From: Chitinophagaceae bacterium
Lineage (GTDB): Bacteria > Bacteroidota > Bacteroidia > Chitinophagales > Chitinophagaceae
DNA length: 64,000 nt
Assembly (NCBI GenBank): GCA_016719015.1
Contig: JADKAZ010000016.1
Location: 93,483 to 157,482, forward strand
Direction of reading: 5' to 3'
The notes below the pieces were generated by a model. That model worked only from the letters and a program-made list of their open reading frames with translations. It was not told the origin of the DNA and made no database searches. The position numbers were made by a program, and so were the translations under genes. Position 1 is the first letter of the stretch; every line of letters begins with the position of its first letter. Below, piece by piece: positions 53,824 through 62,664 of this stretch.

Positions 53824-54315
53824 TTATTTGACCAGCGTCTTTGCTTCATTGACGAGGCAGGTTGCTAATGCAACAAGTGCTTCCTGCTCGGCAGGACCAA
53901 TATTGATGGTAGATTCTTTCTTATTATTTCCGGTAAAAACAATATGGTTGATTTTTTGGGTCATAATTTTTTGAAGCAGCGTAGGAGTTGTCGCTGAGTT
54001 CTTAAATACAAAATGAAAAAGTCCTTCGCAGTTCATGGTTCCTCCGTTGCGGGAACTCAGCTTTGTTTTTACCCCTTCAAAAAAGATTGCTGCCATCGAA
54101 TTATTATCATAGCATTTATCAGCCCCATCTATGGAAAACAACACATCAATTTCTTTGCTGTCAGCATCAATCGTTACAGAACCACCATCAAAAAATATGA
54201 AGCCGGTAGACAATTTGGTTTCTTTAGTAAAGGGATCTGTTTCCCGGGTCAATTTACATTCCTGTGCCCCGGAAATCAGCGGAAACAGGAATAAGATCGC
54301 CAGCATCATTTTCAT
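53824..54315 (-). CDS. secreted protein of unknown function (163 aa)
   Basis: From ATG 54315 there is a short signal peptide (MLAILFLFPLISGAQ). The frame opens at 54450, but the earlier residues are polar, so this start is preferred. The mature part reads EVDVLF-like strands (FIFFDGGSVTIDADSKEIDVLFSIDGADKCYDNNSMAAIFFEG, KTKLSSRNGGTMNCEGLFHFVFKN, MTQKINHIVFTGNNKKESTINIG) and ends with an EAL-rich helix. I do not recognise a family. The gene converges on ahcY and is divergent from the large adhesin-like gene. Confidence 0.75.
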   Translation of the reverse strand: MKMMLAILFLFPLISGAQECKLTRETDPFTKETKLSTGFIFFDGGSVTIDADSKEIDVLFSIDGADKCYDNNSMAAIFFEGVKTKLSSRNGGTMNCEGLFHFVFKNSATTPTLLQKIMTQKINHIVFTGNNKKESTINIGPAEQEALVALATCLVNEAKTLVK

Positions 54316-54503
54316 ACATCTAAAATTAATATTTATTGGCTTTACAACAGGAAGAAGATTGTTAAAGCTGTATAGAGGTTGCAGTGTTGAGGATACTTTG
54401 TTTAAAGGGAAACTCCAATGCTGAAACAAGGCAACCACCCATTCCTGCAATCCGTTTATATACGTACCTTTAAAGACACCATGAGGTTTTTATAATAGAT
54501 ATA

Positions 54504-57116
54504 ATGAAAAGACTCTGTCTTGTATCAATATTGCTTATTAGCCTCTCTTTTTCCGGAAGAGCCAGTCATATTACGGGAGGTGAGATGTACTACACTTTCG
54601 TAGGTCTGAACAATGGCATTTACCAATACAATGTTACTCTTAAGTTATTCCAGCGTTGTGGAAGCGGCCGGCAATTCAATAACCCCGCCATCGTTTCCAT
54701 TTTCGATAAAACAAACAATTCCCGTATCGGTGATATATCAGTGCCAATAAATAATATCACCAATATCAGTATTACAAATCCCGACCCCTGTATTACTAAT
54801 CCACCTACCGTTTGTTATGATGTGGCCTATTATACGTTTTCAGTTTCGTTACCCGCCTCAGCGGCAGGCTATGTATTAGCCAGCCAGGTAAACTACAGGA
54901 TAAATGGAATCAATAATCTGGCATCGGGGTATAATAATATTGGTGCAACTTATACAGCTGAAATTCCGGGAACTAATACTGCCGTAAATGGCCCGGATAA
55001 CAACAGTGCCGTTTTCACGGGTAGCGACCTGGTCGTTGTATGTGCTAATAACAATTTCAATTATAGTTTTGCGGCGCAGGATGCAGATGGTGACGAACTT
55101 CGGTATTCATTTTGTGAGGCCTATGAAAGTACCGCTGGTGGCGGAGGCGGGGCACAGCCAACATACCCACCACCCTTTCCCGGTGTTCCCTATGAGCCCC
55201 CATTTAGTGATATGGCACCTTTGGGCCCTGTTGTTCAGATAAATTCAACCACTGGTCTTATCACTGGTATTGCACCTCCGGTTGGAATATATGTAGTAAC
55301 AGTTTGCGTGGAAGAAATCAGGAACGGAGTGGTAATTGCCCGGCAAAGAAAAGATATCCAAATTAATATAGCTGATTGTGATATTGCTTCTGCTTCATTG
55401 CTGCCAGAGTATTTGCTTTGCCGCAATACACAAACGATAACAATAGCTAACCAGTCTAACAGTCCGTTGATTGTTTCTACCGATTGGGAGTTTTTTGATA
55501 ACACAAACACCCTTATTTACAGTACATCGGGTTTGTCTGCTACCTATACATTTCCAGCCATTGGTCTTTATACAGTTAAATTAATCATCAACAGGGGGCA
55601 GCCCTGCAGAGATTCCACGACCGCCCTTATCAGGGTTTTTCCGGGATTCGTTCCTGATTTTTCTTCGACAGGTATTTGTTTAAGCCGTCCAACATTATTT
55701 ACAGATAATACTACATCGGTTTATGGAACCCCCAATTCCTGGTCATGGGATTTTGGAGAACCAACCACTACCATTGATATATCTTCCTTACAAAACCCCT
55801 CTTATACCTACCCCTTTTTGGGAATAAAAAATGTAAGATTGATTGCCACCGATACAAGAGGATGCCGGGATACCATTTCGAAAAATATCACTATTATAGA
55901 TAAGCCCCCTATCGGCCTTGCCTTCCGTGATACATTGATCTGTGTGAACGACAATTTAGTATTACAGGCATCAGGGACCGGTAATTTTAGCTGGACACCT
56001 CCTGTTAATATCATCAATGCGAATACTGCCACCCCCACTGTTTCACCACTTACAACCACCACATATTATGTAGAGCTGGATGATAACGGCTGCCGAAACA
56101 GGGATTCGGTAAAAGTAAATGTTGTAAGCTTTGTAACCCTCCAGGCAATGGCTGATACCATTATCTGCAGGACTGATACTATACAACTACGGGTCAATTC
56201 AAATGGATTACAATATGCCTGGACGCCTGCTTCACAATTCATTAATGCAACCGTTAAAAATCCATTCGCTTTCACCAATAATGCAATGACAAATTACCAG
56301 GTTACTGCCACCATTGGAGGTTGCTCTGCCACAGACAATATAATTGTAACAACTGTCCCCTACCCTGTAGTAAATGCAGGGACGGACTTTTCTATTTGCT
56401 ACAATGCGAGGGCACAACTGAATGGAATGACTGATGGAAGTTCCTGGCAATGGGCACCTGCCAGTCTTGTTAGCAACCCGAATCTTTTAAACCCGGTTAG
56501 TTATCCTCCCCGGACTACCAATTATATTCTCACGGCATTTGATACAAGGGGTTGCCCCAAACCAACCAGTGATACCATCAGAGTAACCGTTTTACCTAAA
56601 ATGAGAGTGTCTGCAGGAAGAGATACTTCTGTTATTGTAAACCAGCCATTACAACTAACCGCTACCGGTGGAATAAATTATGACTGGATACCCGCCACTT
56701 ATTTATCAGCCGCCGATATTTCAAATCCTGTATCAATTTTTCCTAATCCTGCAACAGGCATTCAATACAAAGTAATAGTGTATAGCACACAAGGCTGCAA
56801 AGATTCTGCCTATATCAACATCAAAGTATTTAAAACAAAGCCAACCATCTTTGTTCCCACTGCCTTTACACCCAATAATGATGGAAAGAACGATTTACTG
56901 CGGCCGATAGCTGTGGGGATCAGCAATATTGAATATTTTAATATTTATAACCGCTGGGGACAATTACTATTTTCTACCACAATAAATGGGCAGGGCTGGG
57001 ATGGGCGAATAAATGGAGTGTTGCAATCTACCGGCACATTTGTATGGACTGTAAAAGCCACTGATTATACAGGTGAAGCTTATTTCCAAAAAGGAGTTGT
57101 AACCCTGATACGGTAA
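54504..57116 (+). CDS. large surface protein with PKD-like domains and type B T9SS sorting domain
   Basis: 870 residues. A signal peptide (LCLVSILLISLSFSGRA) is followed by ITGGEMYYTFVGLNNGIYQYNVTLKLFQRCGSGRQFN, a domain common to Bacteroidota surface proteins. Then come beta-sandwich/PKD-like repeats (SWDFGEPTTT, NPSYTYPFLGIKNVRLIATD, repeated CxNDxLVL and YAWTP-type segments). The end, PTAFTPNNDGKNDLLRPIAVG then FNIYNRWGQLLFSTT and GTFVWTVKATDYTGEAYFQKGVVTLIR, is the gliding-motility-type C-terminal domain that directs export by the type IX system. This fits the PorW/SprE gene nearby. It probably acts as an adhesin or surface fibre. Confidence 0.9.
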   Translation: MKRLCLVSILLISLSFSGRASHITGGEMYYTFVGLNNGIYQYNVTLKLFQRCGSGRQFNNPAIVSIFDKTNNSRIGDISVPINNITNISITNPDPCITNPPTVCYDVAYYTFSVSLPASAAGYVLASQVNYRINGINNLASGYNNIGATYTAEIPGTNTAVNGPDNNSAVFTGSDLVVVCANNNFNYSFAAQDADGDELRYSFCEAYESTAGGGGGAQPTYPPPFPGVPYEPPFSDMAPLGPVVQINSTTGLITGIAPPVGIYVVTVCVEEIRNGVVIARQRKDIQINIADCDIASASLLPEYLLCRNTQTITIANQSNSPLIVSTDWEFFDNTNTLIYSTSGLSATYTFPAIGLYTVKLIINRGQPCRDSTTALIRVFPGFVPDFSSTGICLSRPTLFTDNTTSVYGTPNSWSWDFGEPTTTIDISSLQNPSYTYPFLGIKNVRLIATDTRGCRDTISKNITIIDKPPIGLAFRDTLICVNDNLVLQASGTGNFSWTPPVNIINANTATPTVSPLTTTTYYVELDDNGCRNRDSVKVNVVSFVTLQAMADTIICRTDTIQLRVNSNGLQYAWTPASQFINATVKNPFAFTNNAMTNYQVTATIGGCSATDNIIVTTVPYPVVNAGTDFSICYNARAQLNGMTDGSSWQWAPASLVSNPNLLNPVSYPPRTTNYILTAFDTRGCPKPTSDTIRVTVLPKMRVSAGRDTSVIVNQPLQLTATGGINYDWIPATYLSAADISNPVSIFPNPATGIQYKVIVYSTQGCKDSAYINIKVFKTKPTIFVPTAFTPNNDGKNDLLRPIAVGISNIEYFNIYNRWGQLLFSTTINGQGWDGRINGVLQSTGTFVWTVKATDYTGEAYFQKGVVTLIR

Positions 57117-57250
57117 TAGCATTTGCACTTTCTGGTACACTTCAACCAGCATTTTACGCAATCAATTTTGTGAACAACTTTTATTGCTCCAAAAACCACT
57201 TATAGCACAAAAATTGATAACTGTAGGATTACCAAATTCAACTTATTTAT

Positions 57251-57514
57251 ATGGGCTTTGTGAAACTGATACAGTTTACCCGGCTGGTAAAAGCCGAAGG
57301 GCGGCTGAGGGAATTTAATTTTAGAAAAGTAAAAACACCCGATGAGGAAGTTTTTAGCGTAAATGTGTGTACTGAACGGGGCGACCGGATTGTATTCACC
57401 ATGCAAAAAAATGAAAAGGACTGGAGGATCACTCCCAACCATGTTCCACAATGGATATTAAAAAATGAAAATAGCCTCAACGAAGCAATTGATGACGAAT
57501 TAAAAAACTGGTGA
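57251..57514 (+). CDS. small conserved hypothetical protein (87 aa)
   Basis: An 87-residue soluble protein with GFVKLIQFTRLVKAEGRLREFNFRKVKTPDEEVF, FSVNVCTERGDRIVFTMQ and WRITPNHVPQWI. The compact beta-rich beginning and helical end fit a small single-domain protein of Bacteroidota, but I do not recognise a named family. The start is the only ATG that keeps this fold. It converges on the thioredoxin gene with 12 bp between them. Confidence 0.65.
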   Translation: MGFVKLIQFTRLVKAEGRLREFNFRKVKTPDEEVFSVNVCTERGDRIVFTMQKNEKDWRITPNHVPQWILKNENSLNEAIDDELKNW

Positions 57515-57526
57515 TCTCCCCAACAA

Positions 57527-58075
57527 TTATTTATCATTTTCCCGGAACCGGCTCCTGATAATCTCAAGCTGATCTGCATTTAACCGGGATGTTTTCTTCA
57601 ACACCTCCACAAAAAAGTCTACTTCCTTTTCTGTAGCAGGACAACCAGCATTTTCGCCTTTCTCCGGGCCTTCGCCTTCCTTTCTCATTTTAGAATCTGA
57701 GAGTAAGTTTCCATCTTTATCAAACACTAACCAAAAAGGAATCCCGAGCCCTTCTCCGTTATATTTTATTTTCATTTCCGCTGCGCCGGGGTTCTCCAGG
57801 TTTTTTTTATCCTTTGACTCATCGGTAACAAGATGACAAATGACATAATTATCATCAAAGAATTTTTTGCAGGATGTATCATTCATGCTTTTATCCATCT
57901 TATGGCACCAGCCACACCAGGAAGCATGAAACATGAGGAATACATTTTTGTTTTCTTTGGCTGCCTGCTGATAAGCCTTGTTAAGTATATCACTGGCAGA
58001 AGGCGGAGTTGGTTGTTGGGCTTTTATTGCAACAACAAGTAATACCATAAAAAAAAACAACACGGTACGCTTCAT
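57527..58075 (-). CDS. exported thioredoxin family protein
   Basis: 182 residues with a signal peptide ending AIKAQ and the thioredoxin active site FHASWCGWCHKM (Cys54, Cys57). YVICHLVTDESKDKKNLENPGA and GIPFWLVFDKDGNLLSDS (cis-proline) follow. The CGWC with a following HKM is the DsbD/thioredoxin-7-like type rather than classical thioredoxin. It probably works on periplasmic disulfides. Confidence 0.88.
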   Translation of the reverse strand: MKRTVLFFFMVLLVVAIKAQQPTPPSASDILNKAYQQAAKENKNVFLMFHASWCGWCHKMDKSMNDTSCKKFFDDNYVICHLVTDESKDKKNLENPGAAEMKIKYNGEGLGIPFWLVFDKDGNLLSDSKMRKEGEGPEKGENAGCPATEKEVDFFVEVLKKTSRLNADQLEIIRSRFRENDK

Positions 58076-58095
58076 ACGGATTTTTTAATAACTGC

Positions 58096-58413
58096 TTATA
58101 AGCGAACAGCTGTACCAGTGGCTATCACCATCAGCATACTGCTACCACTTCCTACGGTTTCGAAATCAAGATCCACCCCAAGTATGCCATTGGCACCAAG
58201 AGCCTGTGCTTTTTGTGTTAACTCACGCAGTGCATCTTCTTTGGCCTGCTCCAATACTTTTTCATAGGTTTTACTTCTGCCGCCGAACACATCCCTTAAA
58301 CCGGCAAAAATGTCTTTAAAGATATTGGCACCGATGATACTTTGTGCATTGATTACTCCGAGGTATTCCTGTACTGGCCGGCCGTCAACGGCACTGGTAG
58401 TGGTAATAAGCAT
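58096..58413 (-). CDS. YbjQ family protein
   Basis: 105 residues, whole family length. It has LITTTSAVDGRPVQEYLGVINAQSIIGANIFKDIFAGLRDVFGGRS, then YEKVLEQAKEDALRELTQKAQALGANGILGVDLDFETVG, which define YbjQ (UPF0145) proteins. They form pentamers; the function is unknown although some bind metal. It is 6 bp after the M48 protease gene and thus in one operon with it. Confidence 0.93.
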   Translation of the reverse strand: MLITTTSAVDGRPVQEYLGVINAQSIIGANIFKDIFAGLRDVFGGRSKTYEKVLEQAKEDALRELTQKAQALGANGILGVDLDFETVGSGSSMLMVIATGTAVRL

Positions 58414-58419
58414 ATGATT

Positions 58420-59487
58420 TTATTTTAGTTTTTCAAATATAGCTTTTAGTTGTACATCTTCCTTTACTGTTGCATTTTGCGAAGTTTCCTGTATGTATGC
58501 AATGCGTTTGTCAACATCAGGATGGCTGCCGAGAAATTCGGGCATACTGTTAACCGGGGCCGCCTCTTTTAAATGATTGAATAAATCAGTAAACCCCTTA
58601 GGGTCAATTCCTCTTTTGGTCAATATGGCCAGGCCATCCTGGTCCGCTTCCTTTTCAAGGCTGCGGGAATACGTAAGTGATTTTAAATTATCTGCATGAT
58701 TAACAACCACCGACGTCACCGTTCCAAATCGTCCGAATAATAAACCCAAAAAAACTTTGGAACCCAGTTGCCTGAATATCCTTTTGGTAGAATGCTTGTT
58801 ATTGATATGTGTAAACTCATGACTGAGTAAAGCAGCCAGTTCGGGGTAAGAAGTAATTTCTTTCAGCAAAGCAGTGTAGACTACAATGCGGCCACCCGGT
58901 AAAGCAAATGCATTGACCACATTATCATTCACCACCGTTATTTGAATATTGTATGCTGTTGGCACCTCCAGTGCAGCAAAAAATTCATTGAGTACATACG
59001 TTTTGGCAGTATCCTCCTGCCCAGCCAAACCCAATGCATCATACACCGCATCACCTAATTGTTTTTCAGTTTTGATGGATACTTTAGATGCCAGCTTTTG
59101 CGATAACCAGGGAACAATTAACAGGTAAAGTAAAAATAATATACCTAGTATTCCGAGAAAAAGAAGACTGTTGCGTATCCATTCTTTGCCACTGCTTTTT
59201 TGATGCCATGCTTTTTTTTGTTCGGCCTGCATCTCTTTTACAAAATTGGCAGCATCATTTCCCTTTATCAATAACTCACCGCCGGGCTGTTGAGTATGCC
59301 GCAGTTTGGTATGTTGAGTAGGAAAATCAAAAGAAACGTCCACATCTTTCAGCAGCCAGTTCAACATAACATTGCTGCCATCAGGATTACGAAAGCCGAT
59401 ACTCAGGTTCTTGTCCAATACGAGTACAGTGGATTCTATCGGTGCTGCACCATGTGTAGTATGATAAGAGGCAAAATAGCTTTTCAT
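58420..59487 (-). CDS. M48 family metallopeptidase (membrane-anchored)
   Basis: 355 residues. An N-terminal cytosolic part is followed by one membrane helix near residues 108-127 (LLFLGILGILFLLYLLIV). The peptidase domain has SHEFTHINNKHS (HExxH at His223-His227), the third ligand in SLEKEADQDGL and a late SHPDVDKRI. M48 proteases degrade damaged or misfolded membrane and envelope proteins. It shares an operon with the YbjQ gene. The N-terminal 90 residues (HTKLRHTQQPGGELLIKG) are not part of the known domain. Confidence 0.92.
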   Translation of the reverse strand: MKSYFASYHTTHGAAPIESTVLVLDKNLSIGFRNPDGSNVMLNWLLKDVDVSFDFPTQHTKLRHTQQPGGELLIKGNDAANFVKEMQAEQKKAWHQKSSGKEWIRNSLLFLGILGILFLLYLLIVPWLSQKLASKVSIKTEKQLGDAVYDALGLAGQEDTAKTYVLNEFFAALEVPTAYNIQITVVNDNVVNAFALPGGRIVVYTALLKEITSYPELAALLSHEFTHINNKHSTKRIFRQLGSKVFLGLLFGRFGTVTSVVVNHADNLKSLTYSRSLEKEADQDGLAILTKRGIDPKGFTDLFNHLKEAAPVNSMPEFLGSHPDVDKRIAYIQETSQNATVKEDVQLKAIFEKLK

Positions 59488-59570
59488 TGCTGGTTGGTTT
59501 CCGGGAATAAAGATAGCCGATAATTTCTTTTGGACTTGTTAAGGAAAAGGTTAAACAAAACAACTTATAC

Positions 59571-59601
59571 TTTGTTATATGCAGGGAAAACAAAATCTTT
59601 G
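59571..59601 (+). promoter_or_regulatory. Bacteroidota-type promoter for the DUF2452 gene
   Basis: TTTG at 59571-59574, a 19-bp gap and AATCTTTG at 59594-59601 (one mismatch to TAnnTTTG) match the consensus spacing. The ATG at 59631 follows 30 bp later. Confidence 0.6.
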
Positions 59602-59630
59602 CACCGTTCCCGCCCAACTAACAAAACAAC

Positions 59631-60419
59631 ATGGTTCAAGCATATAATTTCCTGGCCTCCTGGCAATTGTTTCCTGAAAAAGGAACCTATGAGCATGGCG
59701 AACGGCCAAAGAGCGGCATCTATAAAATAGAACCTGTAGCAGATAAAAAGGAACTCATCATCCATCATAACTGGGTAACACTGGAGAATAAGGCTTTTAT
59801 GGCCAGTTATAGAATCAATGCGGATGGAGACCTGAATGATTTTGACAATCATGAACTGGCTGATAAAGTACAGGCCATTTTCCCTGATGGCATCAGTTTT
59901 GAAATTCATTTTTATAAAAAAGGAGAAGTATCGCTGCATGTGGTGCATGAAATATTGCCGAATGGCTATATGAAAATAACGCAGCAGGGCGCCAAAGAAG
60001 ATGGAACAGCTTATACCAATTCGGAGATCTACCATAAGCAATTAAGTGTGCTGCCTTATTCTGCTTCTGTTTCAGGTGCCGTTATTAAAGCCACCGAAGA
60101 AGGGGTAATAAAACACAAGGCCCTGACGGCAATGGAAGAACAGACCAATATGCAACTGGACCAGATCCGTAAACAAATTGAACTGCTGGCTTTACAGGCT
60201 CATGAAATACAAAAAAGAAAAGAGCTGTCTTTAACGATTTACAGTGCTAAACTTTCCTTCAAACCTAATATTGGACAGACTTATTATCTCTATGAAAAGA
60301 ATGATGAGAGTTTTATTCTATCATTAGTATCTCCAAAAGAATGGGGTAAGAACGGGCCGTTCAAAAAATTTGTGGCAGCCGTACAACTGCTGGCCGACCA
60401 CACATGGAAAGAACTGTAG
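59631..60419 (+). CDS. DUF2452 domain protein with an extra N-terminal domain
   Basis: 262 residues. Residues 1-140 (FLASWQLFPEKGTYEHGERPKSGIYKIEP, EVSLHVVHEILPNGYMKITQQ) form a beta-rich lipocalin-like part. Residues 165-262 hold a helical section and LSFKPNIGQTYYLYEKNDESFILSLVSPKEWGKNGPFKKFVAAVQLLADHTWKEL, typical of DUF2452. DUF2452 proteins are usually only the second part. No function is known. The gene ends 18 bp before pdxJ and may be co-transcribed with it. Confidence 0.8.
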   Translation: MVQAYNFLASWQLFPEKGTYEHGERPKSGIYKIEPVADKKELIIHHNWVTLENKAFMASYRINADGDLNDFDNHELADKVQAIFPDGISFEIHFYKKGEVSLHVVHEILPNGYMKITQQGAKEDGTAYTNSEIYHKQLSVLPYSASVSGAVIKATEEGVIKHKALTAMEEQTNMQLDQIRKQIELLALQAHEIQKRKELSLTIYSAKLSFKPNIGQTYYLYEKNDESFILSLVSPKEWGKNGPFKKFVAAVQLLADHTWKEL

Positions 60420-60437
60420 GAATTGTATTTTTGATGT

Positions 60438-61157
60438 ATGACAAAACTCTCCGTCAACATCAACAAGTTTGCAACATTACGTAACTCAAGAGGTGGTACT
60501 AACCCCGATGTGGTAAAAGCAGCGATCGATGCACAACGTTTTGGAGCAGATGGGGTAACAGTGCACCCCCGCCCCGATGAACGGCATATCCGCTATGAAG
60601 ATGTAAGGCAGATAAAAAAAATAATTACTACGGAATTTAATATTGAAGGTAATTGCACCGAACAAAAATTTATTGACCTGGTACTGGAAACAAAACCTGA
60701 ACAGGTGACCTTAGTGCCCGATACATTGGGCCAGCTTACCAGCGACCATGGCTGGGATACGATAAAGAACAAAGACTACCTGGAAAATATTATTTCAGTT
60801 TTTAAAAAGGCAGGCATCCGTGTCAGCATCTTTGTTGACCCTGATATAAAAATGGTGGAAGGTGCAGCCGCCACCGGTACGGATAGGATTGAATTATATA
60901 CAGAAGGCTATGCAAAGCAGTTTGCGGCGGGAAGCCGGGAGTCTGCCGTGAAACCTTATATTGATGCAGCCCTTAAAGCAAAAGAATTGGGTCTTGGTAT
61001 TAATGCCGGACATGACCTTGATAGGCAGAACCTGCAATTCTTTAAACAACAAATACCCTGGGTGGATGAAGTGAGTATTGGCCATGCCCTTGTCTGCGAT
61101 GCGCTGTATGTAGGTTTTGAGAACAGCATTCAACTGTATAAAAGACAACTGGGGTAA
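60438..61157 (+). CDS. pdxJ: pyridoxine 5'-phosphate synthase
   Basis: 239 residues with the PdxJ start LSVNINKFATLRNSRGGTNPDVVKAA (normally ...GVNIDHVATLRNARG), VTVHPRPDERHIRYEDV, FNIEGNCTEQKFIDLVLETKPEQVTLVPD and a late GLGINAGHDL with VDEVSIGHALVCDAL. PdxJ condenses deoxyxylulose phosphate with amino-oxo-phosphobutanone to make the vitamin B6 ring in the cytosol. The length is normal. It lies 18 bp after the DUF2452 gene. Confidence 0.96.
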   Translation: MTKLSVNINKFATLRNSRGGTNPDVVKAAIDAQRFGADGVTVHPRPDERHIRYEDVRQIKKIITTEFNIEGNCTEQKFIDLVLETKPEQVTLVPDTLGQLTSDHGWDTIKNKDYLENIISVFKKAGIRVSIFVDPDIKMVEGAAATGTDRIELYTEGYAKQFAAGSRESAVKPYIDAALKAKELGLGINAGHDLDRQNLQFFKQQIPWVDEVSIGHALVCDALYVGFENSIQLYKRQLG

Positions 61158-61221
61158 AGACTGATGAAAATTATACTCCGGGTATTATTTACTAATTAGA
61201 AGTTTAGATTAAAAACTAAAA

Positions 61222-62226
61222 ATGCCATCAATTCTATTATACATTCTTGGGTTTATTGCATGTGCCGGAGTTATTATCTACAGTGGCACAAAGCTATCTT
61301 ACTATGGTGATAAAATAGCCGATTTAACCGGAATGGGCAAAGTCTGGGTTGGCCTTATTTTAATGGCTTCTGTAACTTCATTACCGGAATTGATAACCGG
61401 CATAAGTTCAGTCGCTATTATAAAAGAACCTGACCTGGCAGCGGGAGATATTTTTGGCAGTTGTATATTTAACCTGCTTATTCTTTCGGTTTTAGATGCC
61501 CGGCTAAAAAAACCATTATTCTCCATTGTAAAATCCAGCCATATTGTAGCAGCTATTTTTGGTATTATTTTATTGACCGTTGCAGGGATTGCTATCTACC
61601 TTTCAAAAGAAATCCCCTCAGTATTATGGATAAGCAGCTTTACATTTGCGCTTTTTGCGATATACATATTATCAGTATGGGGCATTTTTAAGTATGAACA
61701 TAATTCTCAAATTGAATCGCCAACTGAAGTAATTACTCACACAGCTTCAAAGTCTCCTGAACTTAAAAAAGCTGTCAGGGCTATGCCCTCCATGCTTTAA
61801 TAGTAATTGGCACAGCAGTTTTTCTCCCCTACTTTGGTGAACATATTGCTTCGGAAACAGGATTGGGCAATTCATTTTTCGGAACATTATTTATAGCAGC
61901 TGCCACTTCATTACCTGAACTTGTTGTTTCACTGGCCGCCTTACGAATGGGGTCTACGGATATGGCTGTAGGAAACTTATTGGGAAGCAATATATTTAAT
62001 ATGTTTATCCTCGGAATTGATGACATTTTTACAGGGAAGGTTCTTTATTCAAAACATAGCACCTTCCCATTTGTTATCCGTATTTGTCACCATTATCATG
62101 ACAGCAGTAGTTGTATTAGGTCTTCTTTTAAGCCAAAGAAAAAGCAAGTATGGTTTTAGTGTTGATACTTTTAGTATTCTTCTTTTATACCTGGCACTTA
62201 TCCTTTACTTATTCATCAAAAGATGA
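61222..62226 (+). pseudogene. sodium/calcium-exchanger-family cation antiporter, broken by two frameshifts
   Basis: The first frame (61222-61800) holds the N-terminal half of a CaCA antiporter with the alpha-1 repeat SVTSLPELITGISSVA then DIFGSCIFNLLILS. The family continues in another frame from about 61794 (ALIVIGTAVFLPYFGEH) with the alpha-2 repeat AAATSLPELVVSLAAL then VGNLLGSNIFNMFILG. After about 62055 the sequence returns to the first frame (PSHLLSVFVTIIMTAVVVLGLLLSQRKSKYG) and stops at 62226. Thus a -1 and a +1 shift cancel. The conserved repeats are intact, so the breakage is recent or an error. The product would exchange cations across the inner membrane. Confidence 0.85.
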
Positions 62227-62431
62227 TAAAATGAACTGGCACGGCTTACAAATAGTTGAAATTTTTGAGCTTATTGGGACAAGCCAGCAAGGACAATACT
62301 CAATGTTAGTACCTACCGGCAGGCAGGTTGGTAGACGTAATTCTGCCGGGCATCTGAATCCGGGTATAAATATTTATTTTATTTCCATTTATCTTACCAC
62401 GGAACATTTTTCTTAAATTTATAATAAGTTG

Positions 62432-62474
62432 CTGGTACAGTTTTATTCTGATAATCAACGTAAAACTGTACCAG
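62432..62474 (+). repeat. perfect 14-bp inverted repeat (CTGGTACAGTTTTA)
   Basis: CTGGTACAGTTTTA at 62432-62445 and its exact complement TAAAACTGTACCAG at 62461-62474 flank a 15-base loop. No T run follows on the plus strand, so a simple terminator is unlikely; an operator, a mobile-element end or a 3' stabilising hairpin remain possible. Confidence 0.7.
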
Positions 62475-62589
62475 GAGTTTGGCCAATTTATGAGTTAGCG
62501 GTAATGGTTTTGCGACAGTGCTAAAATCAAACAATTGTCCTGACAACTGACTGAAAGAAAATTCGGCAAAAGCCGTTTAGCCGTCCTTC

Positions 62590-62652
62590 GCAAAATAAAA
62601 AGAGCTGCAAAAGCCACCAAGCCGACCCAATTTGCAGCACATTTTATTTTGC
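62590..62652 (+). repeat. 22-bp imperfect inverted repeat (GCAAAATAAAAAGAGCTGCAAA)
   Basis: Arms 62590-62611 and 62631-62652 are complementary at 20 of 22 positions, with a GC-rich 19-base loop. The composition (purine-rich arms, GCTGCAAA/TTTGCAGC core) looks like a dispersed palindromic element rather than a terminator. Confidence 0.6.
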
Positions 62653-62664
62653 CCAACCGCAAAA

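Larger units (their letters stand above)
62227..62664. other. intergenic region with two long inverted repeats
   Basis: About 440 bp between the antiporter and the RtcR-like remnant. Apart from the two hairpins listed below I see no supported gene. A short open frame (62150-62416) overlapping the antiporter has no coding character. Confidence 0.5.

Noticed and set aside
62150..62416. Plus-strand 88-codon frame after the antiporter
   Set aside because: Its first part copies the antiporter end in another frame and the rest has no family features.
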